Below, one piece after another: positions 26,901 through 36,480 of a DNA stretch of 41,640 nucleotides; position 1 is the first letter of the stretch; each line of letters begins with the position of its first letter. Both the position numbers and the translations under genes were made by a program. This stretch comes from Carboxylicivirga caseinilyticus (GTDB lineage: Bacteria; Bacteroidota; Bacteroidia; Bacteroidales; Marinilabiliaceae), in the NCBI GenBank assembly GCA_025499705.1, contig JAFMVE010000049.1, positions 1 through 41,640 on the forward strand, read 5' to 3'. Under the pieces are notes generated by a model. The model was given only the letters and a program-made list of their open reading frames with translations. It was not told the origin of the DNA and searched no databases.

Positions 26901-28055
26901 GAAGTAATTCTATCAGTAGATATTGAAGAATGTTTAGACAAAAAAGATCGCAATTGTTTATTAATAGCAGTTATTGATGATGGACCCGGTATTCAAACTG
27001 ATGATCCGGATAAAGTATTCGAACAATACAAACAATTTAATCAAGGTATCCATAAACATAATCCAGGCACAGGAATTGGGCTTCCATTAGCCAAATCACT
27101 GGTAAAGCTACATGGTGGCACACTTAATGTGAAGTCGGAAAAAGGAATTGGAACTACTTTTACTGCTTCCATTCCCTTTGTGATCGATAACAGAGACCTA
27201 GAATCACATAACAATCAAAAACACTTTGAAGTGCCTCTTGCCACAGTCAACTCAACACCCAATTCTGAACCTTATAAAGAGGTAAAACATAAATACACAT
27301 TAATAATAATCGATGATAATGGAGAAGTGATTAATTATTTAAACAGCATTCTTCGCAATCATTACAATATTATTAAGGCATATGATGGAGAGCAGGCCCA
27401 TAAATTAATAGTTAACCGTTCAGTAGATTTAATAATTACCGACGTGATGATGCCCAAGTTGAACGGAATTGAATTATGCCAATTAGTTAAAAATGATATC
27501 CAAACCAGTCACATACCGATTATTTTGCTTTCGGCCAAAAGTTCAGTTGAAAACAGAATCGAGGGTATATCAATTGGAGCAGATGCTTATGTTCCAAAAC
27601 CCTTCAACCCTGATTTATTAATTGCATACATCGAAAACCTGCTACATAGCAGGGAGAAACTAAAGGAACTGTTTACAGGTAATTCTATCATTGTTCCATC
27701 AGAAGTAACTTCAAGTGGTATTGATGAGAAATTTGTGACAAAAGCGCTTGAAATTGTTAAAACAAATATGGCCGACGAAACTTTTGGAGTTATTGAGCTT
27801 GGTAATGAACTGAATATGAGTCGTAGTAACTTACATAGAAAACTAAAGGCTTTAACTGGTAAATCAACATCTGATTTCATCAGAACCATTCGCTTGAAAG
27901 AAGGAGCCATAAAACTTATTTCAACAGATTTGCAGATAGCCGAAATTGCTTATCAGGTTGGCTTTAACAGCAGCTCATATTTCATTAAAAGCTTTAAAAA
28001 AGAATTTAATATGTCGCCAGGACAGTATAAACAAATGCAATATAAGTGGAAATAA
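23970..28055 (+). CDS. Hybrid two-component system sensor/regulator (propeller, kinase, receiver, AraC)
   Basis: A one-protein two-component system of 1361 residues. After a signal peptide (about 1-24) come two-component-regulator propeller repeats (about 30-690, many copies of IWIGT-G-GL), a Y_Y_Y domain (about 715-777), a transmembrane helix (about 795-817), a HisKA domain with H851 in NISHEFRTPL, an HATPase domain (N box near 964; DDGPGI, GTGIGLPLA), a receiver with D1158 in IITDVMMP, and an AraC-type DNA-binding domain (about 1255-1361). The periplasmic propeller senses a ligand, usually an oligosaccharide. No susC/susD or glycosidase genes are nearby, so its targets lie elsewhere or it controls the genes downstream. 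Confidence 0.97.
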   Translation: MNELNRRFVITFLLVSILSVSAYSQFSQYRFESLDTDDGLSNNSVNSIIQDSRGYIWFGSYYGLNRYDGYEITNFYHKHDEPNTISDNFITSLVEDEEGNIWIGTKFGLNRFHHDTEQISTFYVDTVQGYSISNNQIGALLMDDQNRLWIGTMGGGLNSYNKETKTFDAFPQNHRQYNYINYISALCNGSDDELWMGTYGNGLSLYNKNSRTFKHFDFENMQINSLLDDGLGFIWIATNNMGLYKFSKENYQYIKLNLNKDGNDNINIIMSLSQSQDGKILASIDGDCIYVIDQTNNQVIYNTELAKAFRGLDTKAVYTVFVDGNGLYWIGTIGKGIRLLNLDRNRFTYFTNEPNNPFSLSEDAVISLLQDNKDRIWIGTDGGGLNLFDIHNGRFKRYTQQSSNLKSNVIKRLFEDIKGNIWLGTYGGGLALFNPSNGNFNSYNPIEPTKNEELYLSVWSIGQQEANQLWVGTLGNGLFNFDIQSKEFKPLKEIFPALGYVLNDYILSLKVDSKNNLWIGTSNGVYVWYYQTKQYKRWLFDEINNSGVGKNAILTINESYDGNMWLGTNGGGVIIIDPQNGTFNELGIKDGLAQEQVYDIKQDNNNRIWIATQGGISKYDIETGRFQNFDNRDGLIGSAFNTLMITDSDLIFAGSVKGLNYFNPNITKENAYVPHVQLTNLLINNVPVKVGSANSPLTKNIADTKELVLNHKQNNFGIEFVAINYYSEKNTYSYLLENSSESWSENSTNRIAKYNNLKPGNYIFRVKAANNDGIWSHSETILHVKVLAPWWKRWYAFLAYFLTLGIIIYAYIRYSILWIDLKRKLQFESMESQRIKELNQMRLQFFTNISHEFRTPLTLIAGPLEALRKRLTLNNDDKELFVIMHKNTNLLLRLINQVMDFRKVETGSMELNVTTGDIISFIKESAQAFSYMATEHQINFKIKTSIESLVIQFDEDVIEKVIYNLLSNAFKYGKENGEVILSVDIEECLDKKDRNCLLIAVIDDGPGIQTDDPDKVFEQYKQFNQGIHKHNPGTGIGLPLAKSLVKLHGGTLNVKSEKGIGTTFTASIPFVIDNRDLESHNNQKHFEVPLATVNSTPNSEPYKEVKHKYTLIIIDDNGEVINYLNSILRNHYNIIKAYDGEQAHKLIVNRSVDLIITDVMMPKLNGIELCQLVKNDIQTSHIPIILLSAKSSVENRIEGISIGADAYVPKPFNPDLLIAYIENLLHSREKLKELFTGNSIIVPSEVTSSGIDEKFVTKALEIVKTNMADETFGVIELGNELNMSRSNLHRKLKALTGKSTSDFIRTIRLKEGAIKLISTDLQIAEIAYQVGFNSSSYFIKSFKKEFNMSPGQYKQMQYKWK

Positions 28056-28147
28056 GTCTAATTGGGAGAAATAGACATCTTACTTTGAAGATTATTCATT
28101 ATTTTGCGACTTAAATTCAAGCTTTTAATTTTTATTCATATCAATAT

Positions 28148-29029
28148 ATGAATGTCATATTCGGGGGATTATTCTATTTTTTTATAGCTATTATTGGTAT
28201 AACGCCATTTTTTATTCTCTATCTTTTTTCTGATTTTACCAGAATAATTTTAGGAAATTGGATAAAATACAGGCAAAAAGTAATTCAGTCAAACCTTAAA
28301 AGAGTATTTCCTGATAAACGTGAAAGTGAAATAAATGAACTGATTAAACTTACTTATCAAAACCTGGCTGATAATCTGGCCGAGAGTCTTAAAACATTCA
28401 CTTTACGCAAATCAACCATCGCAAAACGTCATACAATTCTTAACCCGGAATTATTAGATAAATATCTGCAAAACGGTCAAAGCGTAATTGGAGTTACAGC
28501 CCATTATAATAATTGGGAATGGGGAAGCGTATCAGCAGGAGTGCAAACACCATACCGATATATCGCATTTTACAAACCCATCAGAAATAAAATCATTAAT
28601 AAAGCAATCCTTAAAAGCAGGTCAAGATGCGGAACTGAATTAGTTTCCATTTACGAAACTTCAAAAACATTTGAAGCAAACAAAAATAAACCATGCGTAT
28701 ACCTTATGGCTGCCGATCAAAGTCCATCGGATAAACAATTAAAACATGCCTACTGGATTGATTTCTTAGGACAAAGAACAGCCTTTCTTCATGGGATGGA
28801 GAAACATGCAAAAGCTAATAACTACCCTGTTATTTATATTAATATTCAACGAATTAAAAGGGGATTCTATACCGTTGAATTGTCAGATTTATGTAGTAAT
28901 CCCAGCGCTTTAAAGGATGGAGAGTTAACAAAGCGCTATGTCAAAAAACTGGAGGAAATCATAATTGCAAAACCGGAAAACTGGTTATGGTCTCACAAAA
29001 GATGGAAACACTCTCCTGAAACAAAATAG
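28148..29029 (+). CDS. Lipid A-type lysophospholipid acyltransferase (HtrB/LpxL family)
   Basis: This 293-residue inner-membrane acyltransferase has an N-terminal hydrophobic anchor (about 5-35) and the catalytic HX4E motif H119-x4-E124 in TAHYNNWEWG. The later block AADQSPSDK and the C-terminal PENWLWSHKRWKH are characteristic of the family, which adds secondary acyl chains to lipid A. Other members acylate different lipids (ornithine or amino-acid lipids), so the exact acceptor is open. It lies 92 nt after the hybrid regulator and 9 nt before an acyl-CoA ligase, which suggests a lipid-acylation operon. Confidence 0.9.
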   Translation: MNVIFGGLFYFFIAIIGITPFFILYLFSDFTRIILGNWIKYRQKVIQSNLKRVFPDKRESEINELIKLTYQNLADNLAESLKTFTLRKSTIAKRHTILNPELLDKYLQNGQSVIGVTAHYNNWEWGSVSAGVQTPYRYIAFYKPIRNKIINKAILKSRSRCGTELVSIYETSKTFEANKNKPCVYLMAADQSPSDKQLKHAYWIDFLGQRTAFLHGMEKHAKANNYPVIYINIQRIKRGFYTVELSDLCSNPSALKDGELTKRYVKKLEEIIIAKPENWLWSHKRWKHSPETK

Positions 29030-29038
29030 GGGAAACAC

Positions 29039-30817
29039 ATGATTGATGAACATATCGCACACATGCTGCGTAATAGAGCTGAGAAATATGATCTGAGGGA
29101 AGTATTCAGGTACAAAATTGAAAATACTTATCATTCAATTAACTGGAGAACATTTAAGAACCAATCTGAAATTATAGCATCCTTTCTATTAAATTGTGGC
29201 GTTAATATTCAGGATAATATCGGAATATTTAGTTATAACTGTCCACAATGGACAATTGCAGATTTAGCTATATTATCCTGCCGATGTGTGATAGTTCCCT
29301 TCTACTCCACCTCAACTACACAACAACTCGAATACATCATCAATGAAACGGAAATGAAGATACTATTCATTGGCGATGAAGAACAAGTTCAAAAAGCACT
29401 TCCTCTGTTAAATATTGATACATGCTCGTTAGAATTGATCATCACCTTTAATTGTCCTCAGCAAAAGGATGATCGTGTGATTGAATTGGAGACAATCATG
29501 AACTCAAATTATTCAAATCGAACACAAACTGAACTCGCTGAAAGATTAAACAGTGGACAATCAAGCGATTTAGCTACCATCATATATACTTCAGGAACAA
29601 CAGGTGAACCTAAAGGTGTTATGCTGGATCACAGCAATTTTATGGCATCATTCAGAATACACAAAAAAAGGCTTTCTGTTGATGACACTGATATTTCCTT
29701 ATGTTTTTTACCATTAAGCCACATTTTTGAACGAGGATGGACTTATTTTCTTTTATATTCAGGTGGAACGAACGTTTACAACAAAGATCCTAAAGAAATT
29801 ACAAAAGAGCTTCCGATTGTACAACCAACTGTAATGTGTGTAGTACCACGCTTTTTTGAAAAAGTCTATGATCGTATTATCTCTGTATCAGAAGAAGGTG
29901 GTACTATTAAAAAAAGCATATTCAACTGGTCAATTGCTGTTGGTCATAAATACATTGAATATCAAAAAGATGACATAAAAACACCATACTTGTTATCAAT
30001 TAAACACTCTGTTGCTGATAAACTGGTATTTTCTAAAATCAGAAAATTCTTTGGTAATCAGATTAAATTCATGCCTTGTTCGGGCGCGGCCATGACACCA
30101 GAATTAAAACGCTTTTTTCACGCATTGGGCATATTTGTAAATTACGGTTACGGTGCAACAGAAACATTGGCAACTGTTTCGTGCATGCGAAGTGATAAAT
30201 ATGATTTTAATTACACTGGCGAAATCATGCCAGAAATAGAAGTTAAAATTTCGGAAGACAATATGATTCTTGTCAAAGGCGAGACCATATTTAAAGGTTA
30301 CTATAAGAAACCCGAACAAACCAACGAAGTATTAATCGATGGATGGTATTATACAGGCGACCAGGGACAACTAACCGGAAATAACCAACTTTATATGTCA
30401 GAACGTATTAAAGACATTATAAAAACATCTACCGGTAAATATATATCACCTCAAAAAATTGAACTTCTTTTATCAAAAAGTGAAATGATTGAGCAAACAT
30501 GTATAATTGGAGATAGCCGACACTATATTACAGCCCTATTAGTGCCGGCTTATGAGAAATTATCTGAATGGCTTAAGCAAAAAGGAGAAACTATTTCTGA
30601 AGTGAATCAAATGATAACCCACAAAATGGTTCAGACGTATTTTGAAGAAATTATTGAGGAAATACAAAGCGAATTACCAATACACGAACAAATAGTAAAA
30701 TTTGCTCTGTTGCCAGAGCCCTTTACTATTGAAAATGGAATGCTTACAAATTCATTGAAAGTAAGACGTAAGCAGGTAATTTCATGCTATCAAAATCTGA
30801 TTGAAAGTTTATATTAA
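29039..30817 (+). CDS. AMP-forming long-chain fatty-acid CoA ligase
   Basis: This 592-residue adenylate-forming enzyme activates fatty acids as acyl-AMP and then acyl-CoA. The P-loop-like motif YTSGTTGEPKG is at residues 183-193, followed by the family blocks LPLSHIFERG, GYGATETLATVSC, GWYYTGDQG and ERIKDIIKTSTGKYISP. The overall form matches the FadD15/long-chain ligase group. It follows the acyltransferase by 9 nt in the same direction, so the two are probably co-transcribed; it may salvage fatty acids for membrane lipids. A shared bidirectional terminator separates it from purL. Confidence 0.93.
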   Translation: MIDEHIAHMLRNRAEKYDLREVFRYKIENTYHSINWRTFKNQSEIIASFLLNCGVNIQDNIGIFSYNCPQWTIADLAILSCRCVIVPFYSTSTTQQLEYIINETEMKILFIGDEEQVQKALPLLNIDTCSLELIITFNCPQQKDDRVIELETIMNSNYSNRTQTELAERLNSGQSSDLATIIYTSGTTGEPKGVMLDHSNFMASFRIHKKRLSVDDTDISLCFLPLSHIFERGWTYFLLYSGGTNVYNKDPKEITKELPIVQPTVMCVVPRFFEKVYDRIISVSEEGGTIKKSIFNWSIAVGHKYIEYQKDDIKTPYLLSIKHSVADKLVFSKIRKFFGNQIKFMPCSGAAMTPELKRFFHALGIFVNYGYGATETLATVSCMRSDKYDFNYTGEIMPEIEVKISEDNMILVKGETIFKGYYKKPEQTNEVLIDGWYYTGDQGQLTGNNQLYMSERIKDIIKTSTGKYISPQKIELLLSKSEMIEQTCIIGDSRHYITALLVPAYEKLSEWLKQKGETISEVNQMITHKMVQTYFEEIIEEIQSELPIHEQIVKFALLPEPFTIENGMLTNSLKVRRKQVISCYQNLIESLY

Positions 30818-30819
30818 TA

Positions 30820-30849
30820 AAAATGGCAACCTGATAAGATTGCCATTTT
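30820..30849. terminator. Bidirectional terminator between the ligase gene and purL
   Basis: AAAATGGCAA (30820-30829) pairs with TTGCCATTTT (30840-30849) in a 10-bp stem between two convergent genes. Confidence 0.85.
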
Positions 30850-30869
30850 CTATACTAAGGTAAGTAAAT

Positions 30870-33800
30870 TTATTTCTTTGCTTCCACCCACTTACGGGCA
30901 TTAACAAAAGCTTCAATCCAGGGAGTTACCTCATCCGCTTTACGATCAGTTGGGTAATGTGCCCATTGCCAAGGGAAGATAGCTCTCTCCAAATGAGGCA
31001 TCATAGCTAAGTGACGTCCATCTTTAGAGCAGATTGCCGCGGTTGCAAAATCACTTCCGTTTGGATTAGCAGGATATGCATCATACGAATATTTACCTGC
31101 AATGTGATATTGATCCTCTGCATAAGGCATATTGAATTTTCCTTCTCCGTGAGCAATCCAAACACCTAAGCGACTTCCTGCCAAGGTATTTAACATTACT
31201 GAATTGTTCTTAGCAATGTCCATATTTATGAAGTTCGATTCGAACTTATGCGACTCATTATGCAGCATTGTTGGTTTTTCGGCGTGATCAGGATAAACAA
31301 GACCCAACTCAACCATTAACTGACATCCGTTACAAACACCTAAACTCAAGGTATCCTCGCGAGCATAGAATGCATCCAATGCAGCTTTTGCTTTTTCGTT
31401 ATAAAGGAAAGCTCCGGCCCATCCTTTAGCAGAACCCAGTACATCTGAGTTTGAGAATCCTCCTACAAAAACAATAAAGTTAATGTCTTCCAATCTTTCT
31501 CTGCCTGTAATTAAATCGGTCATGTGAACATCTTTCACATCAAAACCGGCTAAATACATTGAGTAAGCCATCTCACGATCACCATTCACACCTTTCTCAC
31601 GAATGATAGCTGCTTTAACTCCTGATTTCCCTTTACGAACAGCATCCAAACCTAAATCGGCCAACTTACCGCTGAATCCTTCAGTAAAGTTGAATTGTAA
31701 AGGTTGATTTTTATAATTATCGAAACGCTCTTTGGCCAACTTCTCAGTACTTTGTCTTCTGTCTAACAAATACGAAGTTTTGTACCATGCGTCTCTCATT
31801 TCGTTAATATTGAATGATAAAGTATCAGCTCCTTTAATAATCGTTAAAGTTCTTTCCTCGACAGGAGAACCGATTACGGTGAAACCTAATTCTTTTTCTT
31901 CTAACAGAGCAGTTACTTTAGCCACATCTTTCACCTGAATCAACACACCCGGATTTTCAGCAAATAGAATCTTCACTAAATCTTCTTCAGCAATATCTGA
32001 TAAATCAGCTTTAATACCGTGAGTGGTATTGGCAAAATTCATTTCTAACAATGCGGTTGCCATACCACCGGCAGAAATATCATGACCTGCTAAAATTAAC
32101 TCATCTTCAATTAAAGACTGAATTGTTTCCAAACCAGTTTTGAAGTAATCAGTATCTGTTACAGTTGGAGCTTCTGCTCCTAGCTTATTCACAACCTGAG
32201 CAAAAGTACTACCACCTAATTTATGGCTATCGAACGATAAATCGATGTAGATAATTGACGTATCAGTATCCTTAACCAATACTGGCTCAACAATCTTTTT
32301 CACGTCGCTTACTTCAGCTGCTGCAGAAATAATAACGGTTCCCGGAGAATAAACCACATCTCCGTCTTTATATTTCTGAGTCATCGAAAGTGAATCCTTA
32401 CCCGTTGGGATATTGATTCCCAAATCTGTTGCAAAGTCACTTACTGCCTCAACAGCTTTATATAAACGGGCATCTTCACCTGCATTCTTACAAGGCCACA
32501 TCCAGTTGGCACTTAACGAAACACCTTTAATACCGTGAGCAAATGGTGCCCAAACAAGGTTCGTTAACGACTCGGCAATAGATAATACAGAACCAGCAGC
32601 AGGATCGATCATTGCAGCAACTGGTGCATGACCTACAGAAGTAGCCAAACCAGAAGTACCTGTATAATCGATGGTAGTTGCACCAAGGTTATTCAATGGG
32701 ATTTGAACCTCACCGGCACATTGTTGCTTAGCCACTTTACCAGTAACAGAGCGGTCCACTTTGTTGGTTAACCAATCTTTACAGGCAACAGCCTCTAATT
32801 GCAATACATTTTTAAGGTATTCCTCAATTTTTGATTCATCATATACAACAGGTGCAAACGATTCTTCAACCGTTTTGTCCGTCATGATGGTTTTAGGAGG
32901 ATTACCGAACATATCAGAAAGTTGCCAGTTGATTGGCGCATTTCCTTTATCATCCTTGAAAACGAAGCTCATATCGCCGGTTGTTTCTCCAACCACATAC
33001 ATTGGAGAACGCTCGCGATCAGCAACCAATTTCAAACGCTCAATATCTTTTTCTTTTAATACCAATCCCATTCTTTCCTGCGACTCGTTACCAGCAATTT
33101 CTTTAGCCGATAATGTTGGGTCACCAACAGGAAGTTTGTCAAGATGAATAGTGCCACCTGTTTCTTCAACCAACTCCGACAAACAGTTTAAGTGACCACC
33201 TGCACCGTGGTCATGAATTAACACAATCGGGTTTTCATCAGCTTCAGCCATCGCTCGAATGGCATTCATGGCACGTTTTTGCATTTCAGGGTTTGAACGC
33301 TGAACGGCATTCAACTCAATGCTGTTATCAAATTCACCGGTAGCAACCGATGATACAGCACCACCACCCATACCAATGCGGTAGTTATCACCACCCAGGA
33401 TCACAACTTTATCTCCAGCTTCTGGTGTATCTTTTAAAGCATCCGATTTTTTAGCAAATCCAATACCACCGGCCATCATAATCACCTTATCGAAGGCAAA
33501 TTTCTTTTGGTTCTCGAAATGCTCAAAAGTCAATACCGAACCACAAATCATGGGCTGACCGAACTTGTTACCAAAATCACTGGCACCGTTGGAAGCTTTT
33601 ATAAGTATTTGCTCTGGCGTTTGATATAACCATGGACGAGCTTCAGTGGCTTGCTCCCAAGCTCTTCCTTCTTCTGAACGTGAATAAGAAGTCATGTAAA
33701 CAGCTGTACCTGCCAATGGCAAAGATGCTTTACCTCCACCCAAACGATCGCGAATCTCGCCTCCTGAACCTGTTGCTGCCCCATTAAAAGGTTCAACTGT

Positions 33801-34559
33801 TGTTGGGAAGTTATGCGTTTCGGCCTTAAGAGAAAGAACCGTATCAATTTCTTTAGTCTGGAAAAAATCAGGTTTATCCTGTGTTTCGGGTGCAAACTGA
33901 ATGGCTTTAGGCCCTTCGATAAACGCAACGTTATCTTTATAAGCCGAAACCAGATAATTTGGATTTTCTTCAGAAGTACGCTTAATCAGCTTAAATAAAG
34001 AACTTGGTTTTTCTTCACCATCGATGATAAATGTACCATTAAATATTTTATGACGACAGTGTTCTGAATTCACCTGAGAGAATCCAAAAACCTCACTGTC
34101 GGTTAATTTTCTTCCTAATTTCTTAGCTAATCCGTCAAGATAGCCAACTTCGTCATCGCTCAATGCCAAGCCTTCAGCTTTGTTGTAAGCAGCAACGTCT
34201 TCAATTTCAACAATCGGATCAGATTCTTTATCAATCGTAAAGATTTCTTGAGCCAATCCTTTGTATAACACCTGCAGCATAGGGTCGAACTCTGCTTTAT
34301 CCGAATCCACCTCGAAAAATTCCTCGATACGAAGAATTCCACTGATTCCCATGTTTTGGGTAATCTCCACCGCATTGGTGCTCCATGGAGTAATCATCTC
34401 CTTACGTGGACCAACAAAAAAGCCTTCTAAAGTTTTACTTTCAGAAAGCTTTGCCCCGCTAAATAGCCATTCGAGTTTCTTAATGTCTTCAGCCAACAAG
34501 TCGGATTGGGTGCCGACAGCCAAGATTTTCTTATTGTTTCCCTTGAAAAACAGGACCAT
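30870..34559 (-). CDS. purL: Phosphoribosylformylglycinamidine synthase (large single-chain)
   Basis: PurL converts FGAR to FGAM with glutamine and ATP in de novo purine synthesis. This is the long single-chain form (1229 residues from the chosen start), with an N-terminal FGARAT linker region, two AIRS-like halves (blocks SEHCRHKIFNGTF, KAETHNFPTTVEPFNGAATGSGG, SANWMWPCKN) and a C-terminal glutamine amidotransferase domain with the catalytic cysteine in GVCNGCQLM. The longer frame up to 34598 adds 13 residues unlike the family, so MVLFFKGNNK (start 34559) is preferred. It is a lone gene, convergent with the acyl-CoA ligase. Confidence 0.97.
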   Translation of the reverse strand: MVLFFKGNNKKILAVGTQSDLLAEDIKKLEWLFSGAKLSESKTLEGFFVGPRKEMITPWSTNAVEITQNMGISGILRIEEFFEVDSDKAEFDPMLQVLYKGLAQEIFTIDKESDPIVEIEDVAAYNKAEGLALSDDEVGYLDGLAKKLGRKLTDSEVFGFSQVNSEHCRHKIFNGTFIIDGEEKPSSLFKLIKRTSEENPNYLVSAYKDNVAFIEGPKAIQFAPETQDKPDFFQTKEIDTVLSLKAETHNFPTTVEPFNGAATGSGGEIRDRLGGGKASLPLAGTAVYMTSYSRSEEGRAWEQATEARPWLYQTPEQILIKASNGASDFGNKFGQPMICGSVLTFEHFENQKKFAFDKVIMMAGGIGFAKKSDALKDTPEAGDKVVILGGDNYRIGMGGGAVSSVATGEFDNSIELNAVQRSNPEMQKRAMNAIRAMAEADENPIVLIHDHGAGGHLNCLSELVEETGGTIHLDKLPVGDPTLSAKEIAGNESQERMGLVLKEKDIERLKLVADRERSPMYVVGETTGDMSFVFKDDKGNAPINWQLSDMFGNPPKTIMTDKTVEESFAPVVYDESKIEEYLKNVLQLEAVACKDWLTNKVDRSVTGKVAKQQCAGEVQIPLNNLGATTIDYTGTSGLATSVGHAPVAAMIDPAAGSVLSIAESLTNLVWAPFAHGIKGVSLSANWMWPCKNAGEDARLYKAVEAVSDFATDLGINIPTGKDSLSMTQKYKDGDVVYSPGTVIISAAAEVSDVKKIVEPVLVKDTDTSIIYIDLSFDSHKLGGSTFAQVVNKLGAEAPTVTDTDYFKTGLETIQSLIEDELILAGHDISAGGMATALLEMNFANTTHGIKADLSDIAEEDLVKILFAENPGVLIQVKDVAKVTALLEEKELGFTVIGSPVEERTLTIIKGADTLSFNINEMRDAWYKTSYLLDRRQSTEKLAKERFDNYKNQPLQFNFTEGFSGKLADLGLDAVRKGKSGVKAAIIREKGVNGDREMAYSMYLAGFDVKDVHMTDLITGRERLEDINFIVFVGGFSNSDVLGSAKGWAGAFLYNEKAKAALDAFYAREDTLSLGVCNGCQLMVELGLVYPDHAEKPTMLHNESHKFESNFINMDIAKNNSVMLNTLAGSRLGVWIAHGEGKFNMPYAEDQYHIAGKYSYDAYPANPNGSDFATAAICSKDGRHLAMMPHLERAIFPWQWAHYPTDRKADEVTPWIEAFVNARKWVEAKK

Positions 34560-34778
34560 GAATGAAATTTTAGAATTGAATATTTGTTTGTGCTGCAAAT
34601 TTAAGATAAAAACAGAAAAGCATCACATTCTAAAACATTAAAGCACATAAAAAATAATGTTTCTATGGAAGGTTTAAGAACCCATATTCCAAACCATCCT
34701 TAAACAATACATTTTTATATGTACTTATGACCTTTTCACTTTTATTAATTGTATTTATTATTTATATATAAAAACAAA

Positions 34779-34808
34779 AAATGAGGCTACTTTCAAGTAA
34801 CCTCATTT
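34779..34808 (-). terminator. Terminator of the TPR protein gene
   Basis: A stem of 14 pairs with one mismatch (34779-34792 with 34795-34808, ends AAATGAGG and CCTCATTT) has a 2-nt centre and is followed on the minus strand by a T-rich run. It lies between the TPR gene and purL. Confidence 0.85.
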
Positions 34809-34849
34809 CGTAATCCAAAATTCAACATGAATTTATTTGAAGCAATTTT

Positions 34850-36190
34850 TTATCTGTAACGTACGGTTGTTTCAACATTAATCCAGGAGCCAACAGTATA
34901 TTTCGACCCCTCTTCAATACCTTGAAAGAAACCTGTTTCCTTGTCTGGAATATATTGTGAATAAACATGAATCTGTTTATCAGCTTCTTCACCACACTCA
35001 GGATCTACTGCCTTTGCTTTCTTATATTGATCAATAGCAGCCCAATACACAGTTCTGTGTTCGAAATCATTAGAACCATACTTTTTACTTTCCATGGCAT
35101 AAATATTACCAATTAAGATGTAAGGCATTCCCCATTTACTCTTATTCTGAATAGCTTTGACAGCATATTCTCTTGCCTTTGGTCCATCTTTTGAATAGGA
35201 GAAAGTAAGCAATGCCAATTCATAATAATATTTAGCTCTTAAATCATCTACCTCCACCAAATCAATTGCCTTATTATAATATTCGATAGCCCTATCTGTC
35301 TGTTCTTGTTTTAAGAAATATCTAGCTAAAAAATAGGCAGCTGAGGCGTTAGGATTAAGTTTATAGTTTTGTTCAGATGCTTTTGCAAACAATTCATTAT
35401 TAGTACAGTCAAGATTATTCATTAATTGTAACATACGATTTATTGCACCCTGATTATCCTTAATATCCTCATAACGTGGAGTCAGGGCCAATTCAATTTG
35501 ATTGCAATCATTTAATCCTGTCCCAGCTAATGTCTCACCGCAAGCTTTACTAATTTGAGCTAATAAAGCCTGCTTTTCAGGATTCTTTTCATTTTCTATG
35601 TGAATATTAACTATTTCATCGACCTTAATAAAAACATCCAATGCTTCATCTGGGCTAACTCTATCTTGCTTAACCAATGCAGCTGTAGTATTAAACCAAT
35701 TTAAAGCAACCAATGGTTCAACAGATAGTTTTTGTGAATCGTAACATTCTTCAAAATATCCAAGAGATTCTTCTAATGTCTCTACATTATTTCTACGATA
35801 CTTTAACAAATCCATTGCTTTTCTTCCCAAAATCCATCCTTTCGGATACTTTGGATGAGAACCAAAATATTTGATTCTTTGGTCATAAACCATCATAATA
35901 CTATCCAAATAAGCTTCCTTCCTTGAAGCATCTTTCTCTTTTTTCATGTAATGCTTATACAAGGCTACTCCATCGGAATATATACTAACCGTTACATCAG
36001 GGCAATTTTTAAACATTTCACGCCATGCTGGCATGGCATAATCATACATCTTTTTTTTAAAAGATAAACTGTATAGTGAATAGTTTTTTAAACACTCAAT
36101 ACTATCTTGCTCTTGATTAGTTTCCTGAGCCTGAGTACTGAACTGTATTAACCCCATAAATACAAGTGCAATAACAATAAATCTCTTCAT
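34850..36190 (-). CDS. Exported TPR protein
   Basis: This 446-residue protein has a signal peptide (about 1-21, ending STQAQ), then helical repeats that include recognisable TPR units (about 285-345, AAYFLARYFLKQEQTDRAIEYYNKAIDLV). The C-terminal 40 residues form a separate region ending GSKYTVGSWINVETTVRYR. Similar periplasmic TPR proteins are widespread in Bacteroidota and are thought to be protein-interaction scaffolds; the partner is unknown. It stands alone with its own terminator. Confidence 0.85.
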   Translation of the reverse strand: MKRFIVIALVFMGLIQFSTQAQETNQEQDSIECLKNYSLYSLSFKKKMYDYAMPAWREMFKNCPDVTVSIYSDGVALYKHYMKKEKDASRKEAYLDSIMMVYDQRIKYFGSHPKYPKGWILGRKAMDLLKYRRNNVETLEESLGYFEECYDSQKLSVEPLVALNWFNTTAALVKQDRVSPDEALDVFIKVDEIVNIHIENEKNPEKQALLAQISKACGETLAGTGLNDCNQIELALTPRYEDIKDNQGAINRMLQLMNNLDCTNNELFAKASEQNYKLNPNASAAYFLARYFLKQEQTDRAIEYYNKAIDLVEVDDLRAKYYYELALLTFSYSKDGPKAREYAVKAIQNKSKWGMPYILIGNIYAMESKKYGSNDFEHRTVYWAAIDQYKKAKAVDPECGEEADKQIHVYSQYIPDKETGFFQGIEEGSKYTVGSWINVETTVRYR

Positions 36191-36480
36191 GACAATTCTA
36201 GGTTAAAGTTTAACGACATATGTGCATATTAAGTTAATGAATCAATATTTATGCCACAAATCTTTAAACACCAAATTATCAAATAATTGAATTATCAATT
36301 ATTTATCAATTGTGTTTATATACGAACAATCAGTGTTCGTTATCGTACATTTGACGAGATTTAAGAATTCTTTGTACTTTAGCAGTTATAAAATAACAAA
36401 ATTCAATCAGCAATCAATAGCAAAAAACCTTCATTTTAAAGAACTAAGAGAGGTTATTAATACAAATCCAACAAGATATT

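Noticed and set aside
23970-30817. Polysaccharide utilisation locus
   Set aside because: A hybrid regulator is present, but there is no susC/susD pair, glycosidase or lyase nearby.
32761-33147. Plus-strand reading frame of 128 codons
   Set aside because: It is antisense to purL and has no recognisable domain.
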